Source: Rhizobium sp. RU20A
Lineage (GTDB): Bacteria; Pseudomonadota; Alphaproteobacteria; Rhizobiales; Rhizobiaceae
Direction of reading: 5' to 3'
DNA: 64,000 nucleotides
Assembly (NCBI RefSeq): GCF_900155885.1
Contig: NZ_FTMB01000003.1
Span: 124,001 to 188,000, forward strand
In this document: positions 58,199-64,000 of the stretch, piece after piece
Position numbering within the stretch: position 1 is the stretch's first letter
Layout: the number at the start of each line of letters is the position of its first letter
Made by a program: the position numbers and the translations under genes
Notes under the pieces: model-generated
What the model was told of the DNA's origin: nothing
Seen by the model: the letters and a program-made list of their open reading frames with translations, nothing else
The model's database searches: none

Positions 58199-58285
58199 GC
58201 GGCGTCGCGTGCCGCGCATCTGCACGCCTCGCGCGATCGGCGCATAAATTTTCTCTCAATTATCAGTTGATATTTTTTAGAATAA

Positions 58286-58311
58286 CCCCAATGATTGTAT
58301 TGTCATTGGGG
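58286..58311 (+). promoter_or_regulatory. perfect hairpin that covers the Shine-Dalgarno sequence
   Basis: A 9-bp perfect stem (58286-58294 with 58303-58311) with an 8-base loop. The only good ribosome site for the downstream gene, GGGGGA (58308-58313), overlaps its 3' arm, 7 bases before the ATG at 58321. The in-frame ATG at 58291 lies inside the 5' arm. In mRNA this stem would hide the ribosome site; as DNA it could be an operator. Confidence 0.6.
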
Positions 58312-58320
58312 GACCTTGTC

Positions 58321-59145
58321 ATGGAAAATGCATTGGAAAGTGTGAGGGCACTTCTCAACGTCGATCGCTCCACCGCGAAATTTCTGCTCGCAAGCCAGGC
58401 GATCCTGGCCGTCATCGGTGCCGCGATCGCCTTTAAGGTCGATCCGGGAACACTGTTTCGGTATGGGCTCGTCGTTCTCCTGCTCACCGTCCTTTTCGTC
58501 ATTGTTGCAAAAGTCTTTTCGGGCACGAACACCCGATGGCTGATCGGCTGGGGCGTCATCATCCTACTTTTCCTCTTCCTGATCGCCGCCGTGGTTGGCG
58601 GGATCTTCAATCCGGGAACGGGCATCGTTCCCGTCGCCGTCAACCCCGTCGAGACGGCGACGAGCGCTGCGAACAGCAAGGAAGAGGACAGGGGCGTCGT
58701 CTCGTGGCTGAAAGGCATCGAATGCCTCGTTCGCCCGCTTGAAAGCTGCACCGAGGTCCAGGATGCCATCGCCAGTTCCGAGACGGCGCCAGTCATCAAA
58801 CCGGTCGAGGAGGCCGCCGCTACGGCAACTCCACCTGCCGCTGCCGTCGACAAGTCAAAATACACGATCTACGTCCAGTTTGCCGGCTATCCACGCGAGA
58901 CGGTGGTCAAGGCGGCGCAGGCGCTTCAGGCTGCCGGCTGGAAGGTCGTCGGCGCCGCGCAAGGGGGCGAACGCCTTGCGGCCGCGGCGGGCCTGTCGCA
59001 GGTGCGCTATTCGGGCGAGGCCGACAAGGCGGCGGCCGAATTACTGGCCAGTGACATCAACCAGACCGGCATTAAGGCCGGCGTAAAAGCAACGCCGAAC
59101 CCGGTGATCGTGCCGGGCGTTCTGGAAGTGTGGATCGGACAGTAA
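58321..59145 (+). CDS. unknown membrane protein with three helices and a periplasmic LytR_C-like tail
   Basis: A 274-aa protein of no recognised family. Three hydrophobic helices (about 21-38, 48-66, 73-96) are followed by a Thr/Ala/Pro-rich linker (about 145-175) with two Cys (C-L-V-R-P-L-E-S-C), and a C-terminal domain (about 180-274) of alternating strands and helices ending in L-E-V-W-I-G. This tail resembles the C-terminal domain of LytR or other small accessory domains that end in L-E-V/I-W; the similarity is weak. The ATG at 58321 is preferred. The function is unknown. Confidence 0.7.
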   Translation: MENALESVRALLNVDRSTAKFLLASQAILAVIGAAIAFKVDPGTLFRYGLVVLLLTVLFVIVAKVFSGTNTRWLIGWGVIILLFLFLIAAVVGGIFNPGTGIVPVAVNPVETATSAANSKEEDRGVVSWLKGIECLVRPLESCTEVQDAIASSETAPVIKPVEEAAATATPPAAAVDKSKYTIYVQFAGYPRETVVKAAQALQAAGWKVVGAAQGGERLAAAAGLSQVRYSGEADKAAAELLASDINQTGIKAGVKATPNPVIVPGVLEVWIGQ

Positions 59146-59212
59146 AGGCCCGCATGGCACGGCCCGGAGAGCGCTGACGCGGATGGGTCGGCGCTCTCTT
59201 CTGCGTGCCCCA

Positions 59213-59806
59213 TCAGATCCGGGAGACCAGGGCCCGCACGCGGGCAAGGTGCGCAGCGCGCCTTGCCGCGCTGGCGCGGTCCATGTCGTGAAGGGTCAGC
59301 ATGCGGAAGCGGGCGTTCTTCATGCAGGCGGCGGCCAGGCCACGTTTCAACAGGCGGCGGACCGGATTGCCCATATAGAGGTGGACAATCCACCAGGGCG
59401 AGCCGGTCGTCGTCAGCGCATGGAAGAAACGGATGTTGTCGAGTTTCGGGCGAATGCGCCCGGCCTGCGGATCGGGATCGAAGGCCACGCCGGGCACGAA
59501 GAGCCGGTCGATGAAGCCTTTCAGGATCGCCGGCAGATTGAACCACCATTGCGGAAAGACAAGGATCAGCCCGTCAGCGGCCCGGAGCCGCGCGATCAGC
59601 TCTTCCGTCCCGTCCGGCCGGTAGCTCGGCGTCATGTAGCTTGCGCGCTCGCCGACGGAGAGGCGTGGATCGAAGCCCTCGCTATAAAGGTCGAGGAGAT
59701 CCACCATGTGGCCGCCGGCCGTCAGCGCCGCGCAGGCCTCCGCCGCAACGGCAGCCGCGAAGCTATCTTCCAGCGGATGGGCCAGCACGATCAGCACCCG
59801 CATCAA
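59213..59806 (-). CDS. NAD(P)H quinone oxidoreductase-like flavoprotein
   Basis: A 197-aa flavodoxin-fold protein of the NQO1/KefF/MdaB family. It begins [10 protein letters not shown] and has the [17 protein letters not shown] motif typical of the FMN/FAD-binding group. It probably reduces quinones with NAD(P)H. Its start overlaps the xseA stop by four bases (ATGA), so the two are coupled. Confidence 0.88.
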   Translation of the reverse strand: MMRVLIVLAHPLEDSFAAAVAAEACAALTAGGHMVDLLDLYSEGFDPRLSVGERASYMTPSYRPDGTEELIARLRAADGLILVFPQWWFNLPAILKGFIDRLFVPGVAFDPDPQAGRIRPKLDNIRFFHALTTTGSPWWIVHLYMGNPVRRLLKRGLAAACMKNARFRMLTLHDMDRASAARRAAHLARVRALVSRI

Positions 59807-61431
59807 AAGAGGCTGCCCTGGTCGGTCGGTCCTGCCGTCTTCGGCTTCTTCGGCCGGGCGGCCGGCGCCGTCGTCGCGCTGGCGGCCACCTGCACCGAGG
59901 GCGCGCCGGGCACGGGATCGGTACCACTTTCACCGGCCACCGCCTCTACCGTTCCATCATGGAAGACGATGGCAAGCCGGTCGCCGGCGGTCACGCTTGC
60001 GGCGGCCTTCACGGGATGGCCGGCCACGTCGCGCACCAGCGCATAGCCGCGCTTCAGCACATTCTTGTAGGAGAGCGATTCCAGCATGCGCAGTTGCGCC
60101 TTCACGCGGTCGTTTCGCCGGCTCAGGAAAGCTACGATCGCGGTCTGGCCGCGCGCATCCAGGCTGCGCAGGCGGTCGCGCTGGCGGCCGATCTGGCCTT
60201 CGAGGCGGGGCGGAAAGGCGCGCAGCGCAGCGGCCGAGCCGGCGAGCCGCGTGCCGAGCCGCGTGACAAGCCGCTCCGTGGAGCGATCGACCCGCGTCAC
60301 GGCATCGGCGACGCGCTGGCGCCGACGCACGAGCTGCGTTTCAAGGATGTCCGGCCGCACGTGGGCGGCGACGCGCTCGAAGCTGCGGCGCTTGTTGAGC
60401 GTGTTGAGCGACAGGCCGCGTCCGAGCCCGGCAGCCGCCTCGTCGAAGCGGCGGCGCGGCAAAGCGAGCAACTGGTCGAGCGAGGGCAGCGCGCGGGCGA
60501 GCGCACGCACGGCCTGCCGGCGCATCTCCATTTGCCGCGAGCCGGCTGCCTGCAGCCGTGCGCCGAGGGCCGCCACCTGCGCGTCGAGTTCCGCCTTGAC
60601 CGGCACGGCCATTTCGGCGGCGCCGGTCGGCGTCGGGGCGCGGCGGTCGGCGGCGTGGTCGATCAACGTCCAGTCCGTCTCGTGGCCAACGGCGGAGATT
60701 AGCGGGATGGTGGAGGCGGCCGCGGCGCGCACCACGGCCTCGTCGTTGAAGCCCCAGAGATCTTCCAGACTGCCGCCGCCGCGCGCCACGATCAGCACAT
60801 CCGGCCGCGGGATGCCCATCTTACCGTCCAGCCCGTTGAAGCCGGCGATGGCATTGGCCACCTCGTCGCCCGAGCCGTCGCCCTGCACGCGGACGGGCCA
60901 GACCAGCACATGCACGGGGAAGCGATCGGCAATGCGGTGCAGGATATCGCGGATGACGGCGCCGGTCGGCGAGGTCACGACGCCGATGACACGCGGCAGG
61001 AAGGGCAGCGGGCGCTTGGCCGCGGTATCGAACAGGCCTTCGGCCGCGAGCTTGCGGCGCCGCTCCTCCAGCAGCGCCATCAGCGCGCCCGCGCCGGCCG
61101 GCTCGAGCGTCTCAATGACGATCTGGTATTTGGAGGAGCCGGGGAAGGTCGTGACCTTGCCGGTGGCGATCACCTCCATACCCTCTTCCGGACGGAAGCG
61201 CAGGCGCGAGAAGGTACCCTTCCAGATCACCGCATCGATGCGGGAGCGGTCGTCCTTCAGGGCGAAATAGGCGTGTCCCGAGGAATGCGGGCCGCGATAG
61301 CCGGAGATTTCGCCGCGCACGCGCACCTGATCGAACGCCTGCTCCACGGTCCGCTTGATGGAACCGGAAAGCTCGGAGACCGAATATTCCGTCAGGTTGG
61401 TCGGCGAATCAGCATCGAACAGCGCACTCAT
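59803..61431 (-). CDS. xseA: exodeoxyribonuclease VII large subunit
   Basis: A 542-aa nuclease subunit that degrades single-stranded DNA. The N-terminal OB-fold ([12 protein letters not shown]) and the catalytic [15 protein letters not shown] motif followed by I-S-A-V-G-H-E-T-D are clear. A Pro/Ala-rich tail at the C-terminus is longer than in E. coli (456 aa). The small subunit xseB is not in this window. It is coupled to the flavoprotein gene downstream. Confidence 0.94.
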   Translation of the reverse strand: MSALFDADSPTNLTEYSVSELSGSIKRTVEQAFDQVRVRGEISGYRGPHSSGHAYFALKDDRSRIDAVIWKGTFSRLRFRPEEGMEVIATGKVTTFPGSSKYQIVIETLEPAGAGALMALLEERRRKLAAEGLFDTAAKRPLPFLPRVIGVVTSPTGAVIRDILHRIADRFPVHVLVWPVRVQGDGSGDEVANAIAGFNGLDGKMGIPRPDVLIVARGGGSLEDLWGFNDEAVVRAAAASTIPLISAVGHETDWTLIDHAADRRAPTPTGAAEMAVPVKAELDAQVAALGARLQAAGSRQMEMRRQAVRALARALPSLDQLLALPRRRFDEAAAGLGRGLSLNTLNKRRSFERVAAHVRPDILETQLVRRRQRVADAVTRVDRSTERLVTRLGTRLAGSAAALRAFPPRLEGQIGRQRDRLRSLDARGQTAIVAFLSRRNDRVKAQLRMLESLSYKNVLKRGYALVRDVAGHPVKAAASVTAGDRLAIVFHDGTVEAVAGESGTDPVPGAPSVQVAASATTAPAARPKKPKTAGPTDQGSLF

Positions 61432-61565
61432 GCCGCCACTGTGGCGCTCCCGGGCGCGCGAGGCCAGTGCCGGGGCGACGGGTCAACAGAGGTTTTTTGA
61501 TCCCCCTTCATCCCCCTCCGGCACGGCGGCTGGAAGATGGGGCGACGCAACAGAAAGGACCTCCC

Positions 61566-61829
61566 ATGCCCGATCGTTATGCCAGCAATGCTTCCTCCCT
61601 CACCGCACCAGCCAGCCACGGCTTTGCCATCACGCCGAGCGACACGGCCGACCTGCCCGAGACCACCCGCGCGGTCTATGTCGGCGCGGCGGGCACGCTT
61701 GTCGTGCGGCTTTCCTCGGGCGCGACCGTGACCTTCGCCAATGTGCCGGCCGCCACCCTTCTGCCGCTGCGCTGCGAGCGCATTTTGCAGTCCGGAACGA
61801 CGGCAGGAAGTCTCGTCGGCATTCTGTGA
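61566..61829 (+). CDS. GTA-like spike-base protein (RCAP_Rcc01079 family)
   Basis: An 87-aa protein with the pattern A-V-Y-V-G-A-A-G-T-L-V-V-x-L-x-S-G-A-T-V-T-F-x-N-V-P-A followed by L-L-P-L-R and T-G/T-T-A, which I recognise from spike-base proteins of the Rhodobacter capsulatus gene transfer agent family. AAAGGA lies 8 bases before the ATG. No other GTA or phage genes are adjacent, so it is an orphan. It is probably not a signal-peptide protein. Confidence 0.65.
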   Translation: MPDRYASNASSLTAPASHGFAITPSDTADLPETTRAVYVGAAGTLVVRLSSGATVTFANVPAATLLPLRCERILQSGTTAGSLVGIL

Positions 61830-62138
61830 GCTTGACCTCGTAAAACCGCAGGCAACGCCCGCTGACGGTGGCGCTTCATGCGCTGCGTGAAGTCGGCGTT
61901 ACTTTCGCTTATGCAACATAATACTGCATCGCAGCGAATCAGCGCTCCCCCTGGCCAACCCCGCTCATTCAGCCCGCGCCGCGGGCTTCCACAGGCGAGA
62001 CAGCGACGAACACGCGGGAAACCCCTATAATTCGGGAGGGAAGCAGACGTTGATGTCGCTTATTTCATAAATTTGTAATTTCCGAATCGCCAGGCGTTAA
62101 ATTTTGGGTATACTCTTCAACTGGAGGAGATACTCAGA
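61830..62138. other. gap between the spike-base gene and the small membrane protein
   Basis: About 309 bases without a gene. The second half is A+T-rich (62062-62118) and contains TATACT (62109-62114), a possible -10 box for the next gene, without a clear -35. Confidence 0.35.
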
Positions 62139-62363
62139 ATGCTTGCTTTCATTGTCGCCTATTCGATTGGGATTGCGGCTGCGCAGTTGCGGTCCGTTTT
62201 GGGCTGCGTCATCGCCGGTATTCTCGTTCTCGCAACGGTGACGGCGGGTGTTGCGCTCAGCAATGGCGCCTTTGGATGGTTTACGGTCGTGCTGGCCGTC
62301 GGCTGTTTCAACGCGGGCGTCATGACGATGCTCGGCCTTGCCCTGGCGACGGAGCCTGCCTGA
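62139..62363 (+). CDS. small two-helix membrane protein (74 aa)
   Basis: A 74-aa very hydrophobic protein with two or three helices (about 3-20, 22-40, 45-70) and few charges. GGAGGAGA lies upstream of the ATG, a strong ribosome site. No family was recognised. It stands alone. Confidence 0.55.
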   Translation: MLAFIVAYSIGIAAAQLRSVLGCVIAGILVLATVTAGVALSNGAFGWFTVVLAVGCFNAGVMTMLGLALATEPA

Positions 62364-62503
62364 ACTGTCGGGCACTGAGGTGGGCACACGGCAGGCGGCT
62401 GAACTGCCGCGCTTGCGGGGAATGGCGTGACGGACGCCATCCCTCCAACCCGTAAAGGCGAGGCCGGCCGCGGGAGCCGACCTCTGCCGGGGCTAGAAGC
62501 GCC

Positions 62504-63493
62504 TCAGACGTTTTCCCAGCCGCCCCTTTCGCCGGCGCGATAGATGGCGTCGATGACCTTCTGGTTGTTCTTCGAGCTTTCCAGCGACACGATATCGCCG
62601 TGGTCGCCGCTGAGCGCGGCTTTTGCGAAGGCCTCGGCCTCGCGGCGGTACTGGCGCGAATCCTGGAAGCGGAAGAGCTGCGACTGGCTGTGGTTCTGGT
62701 TGGTCAGTTCCACCTCCTCCGCCCCGTAGCGATCGGCATTGAAGGGTGACTTCACCTCGATGAAGCCCTTGTCGCCGTGGAACACCATGACCTGGCGCGC
62801 CGCCATCTGGGTGGAGATGTAGAAGCTGAGCTCAAAGCTGCCGAAATCGGCACGCACGCTCGCATAGATGTCGGTGCCGAAGTCCTTGTCACGCTCCACC
62901 GCCGCCTCGACGCGCAGCGGCTCGGCGCCCGTCACGAAGCGGGTCGAGATGGTCGGGTAGACGCCGATGTCCGGCAGGCCGCCGCCACCGAGTTCGGGAA
63001 TGTTGCGCATGTTGTTCGGGTCGCGGTTGAAATAGGTGAAGGCGCCCTGCACGTGCTTCAGCGTGCCGATGGCACCCTCGGCCAGGAGATCGCGCACCTT
63101 TCGCCAGACCGGCGCATAGGTCACCATATAGGCTTCCGAGACCAGCACCTTGTTGCGATCGCGCGCGGCGATCAATTGGTCGATCTCGCCGGCCTTCAGC
63201 GCGATCGGCTTTTCGCAGAGCACATGCTTGCCGGCATCGGCCGCCTTTACCGTCCACTCCACGTGCTGGGCGGTCGGCAGCGGGATATAGACGGCGTCGA
63301 TCGTGTCGGAGGCCAGCATCTCCTCATAGGAGCCGAAGGCGTGCGGCACGGAAAAGCGGTCGGCCATCTGGCGGGCGCGGGCCACATCGCGGCTGGCGAT
63401 GGCGGTGACGACGCAGTTTTCGGCGTCCTGAATGGCGGGCACGACGAGTTCGCGGCCGATCTTGGCCGTCGACAAAATTCCAAATCGAAGCAT
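62504..63493 (-). CDS. Gfo/Idh/MocA-family oxidoreductase
   Basis: A 329-aa NAD(P)-dependent dehydrogenase. The N-terminal Rossmann fold begins [12 protein letters not shown], and C-E-K-P-I-A-L carries the conserved Lys of the active site. The C-terminal domain has [11 protein letters not shown]. Substrates in the family are sugars, inositols or related compounds; the specific one is not evident. It diverges from the GNAT gene. Confidence 0.9.
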   Translation of the reverse strand: MLRFGILSTAKIGRELVVPAIQDAENCVVTAIASRDVARARQMADRFSVPHAFGSYEEMLASDTIDAVYIPLPTAQHVEWTVKAADAGKHVLCEKPIALKAGEIDQLIAARDRNKVLVSEAYMVTYAPVWRKVRDLLAEGAIGTLKHVQGAFTYFNRDPNNMRNIPELGGGGLPDIGVYPTISTRFVTGAEPLRVEAAVERDKDFGTDIYASVRADFGSFELSFYISTQMAARQVMVFHGDKGFIEVKSPFNADRYGAEEVELTNQNHSQSQLFRFQDSRQYRREAEAFAKAALSGDHGDIVSLESSKNNQKVIDAIYRAGERGGWENV

Positions 63494-63597
63494 GGCTTCC
63501 TCCTGTTGCGGCCGAACCCTACCCCAGTCGCGCCCTGACTGGAATTCACGCGCGGAAGATTCTACAAAAGCGCGTAGATGACACCGGGACGACGGCC

Positions 63598-64000
63598 ATG
63601 ACCCTCGAGATCCGCTTTGCCGAAGCTGCCGACGAGGCGCAGTGGCGCCCGCTCTGGCAGGGCTACCTGACCTTCTACGAAGCGAACGTGCCGGAAGCGG
63701 TGACCCGCCACACCTTTGCCCGCATCCTCGATCCCGCCGAGCGGCTCGCCATGCGCGTCGCGCTCCTCGATGGCCGGCTGGTCGGCTTTGCCACCCACCA
63801 CCACCACGACAGCACCTGGGACATTGCGCACGACTGCTACCTCGAAGACCTCTACGTGGACGAAACCGCCCGCGGCCACGGCGTCGGCCGCGCCCTGATC
63901 GAGGATCTCAAGGCGCTCTGCAAGGCGCGCGGCTGGAACCGGCTCTACTGGCACACCAACGAAACCAACACCCGCGCCCGCGCGCTCTACGACAGCTACG
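63598..64000 (+). CDS. GNAT-family acetyltransferase (partial, 3' end missing)
   Basis: The first 134 codons of a GNAT N-acetyltransferase that runs out of the window. The acetyl-CoA-binding motif reads [15 protein letters not shown], after the L-E-D-L-Y strand, and N-x-x-A-R-A-L-Y is seen near the end. The substrate is unknown. Confidence 0.88.
   Translation, partial: MTLEIRFAEAADEAQWRPLWQGYLTFYEANVPEAVTRHTFARILDPAERLAMRVALLDGRLVGFATHHHHDSTWDIAHDCYLEDLYVDETARGHGVGRALIEDLKALCKARGWNRLYWHTNETNTRARALYDSY

Overview
The window is a GC-rich, gene-dense piece of an alphaproteobacterial chromosome, most likely from Rhizobiaceae (a Rhizobium/Ensifer/Shinella-like organism). The grounds are the ubiE-ubiB-coaBC-dut and rsmI-yraN-gshB-comM gene groups, a 199-aa PmtA-type phospholipid N-methyltransferase, an HWE-type (HisKA_2) histidine kinase, the alphaproteobacterial form of the SOS box upstream of comM, and rhizobial-looking palindromic intergenic repeats. 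The genus cannot be fixed from the sequence alone. No rRNA, tRNA, CRISPR array, insertion sequence or complete prophage was seen.

Layout. 1-6.9 kb: the end of ubiE, then ubiB and coaBC, with a small secreted protein and a MacA/MacB-type efflux pair between them. 6.9-8.9 kb: a class II glutamine amidotransferase and an RpiR regulator. 9-14 kb: a siderophore-uptake locus (RhtX/FptX-type permease, a small STAS-like protein, a TonB-dependent receptor and a divergent AraC regulator) without biosynthesis genes. 14-20 kb: prfC, dut, a cysteine hydrolase, a LysE exporter, cysK and an orphan membrane histidine kinase. 20-30 kb: comM, gshB, an endonuclease/exonuclease/phosphatase protein, the ugpCEAB glycerol-3-phosphate importer, yraN and rsmI. 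30-38.6 kb: dnaN, pmtA, pyrF, a DUF1330 protein, an NDUFA9-like protein, uppP, a GST, queG and an epimerase. 39-41.5 kb: an RlpA-like protein, a RsmB-type methyltransferase and an HPP protein. 41.8-48.2 kb: imelysin, di-haem oxidoreductase, imelysin, corA and a DUF1513 protein. 48.2-51.7 kb: tspO, a thioesterase, an MTA/SAH nucleosidase and guaA. 52-64 kb: an ArsR regulator, an Lrp/aromatic aminotransferase pair, a YitT protein, an ArsC-like protein, ybaK, an M29 aminopeptidase, a cupredoxin, an unknown three-helix membrane protein, a quinone reductase-like flavoprotein, xseA, an orphan GTA-type spike-base protein, a small membrane protein, a Gfo/Idh/MocA dehydrogenase and a truncated GNAT gene.

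The genes are mostly housekeeping (ubiquinone, CoA, nucleotides, glutathione, replication clamp, tRNA and rRNA modification, envelope lipids) with accessory uptake or export cassettes set between them: efflux, siderophore, glycerol phosphate and imelysin iron proteins. Iron is a recurring theme (siderophore receptor and permease; imelysin/di-haem operon), and the ugp operon has a Pho-box-like promoter.

No wholly new system stands out. The best leads are a perfect alphaproteobacterial SOS box upstream of comM, a Pho-box-like array upstream of ugpB, a perfect hairpin that buries the Shine-Dalgarno sequence of an unknown membrane protein, a perfect 19-bp palindrome between the Lrp and aminotransferase genes, several long intergenic inverted repeats, and the imelysin operon split by corA. 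All calls come from reading the sequence; no database search was run.
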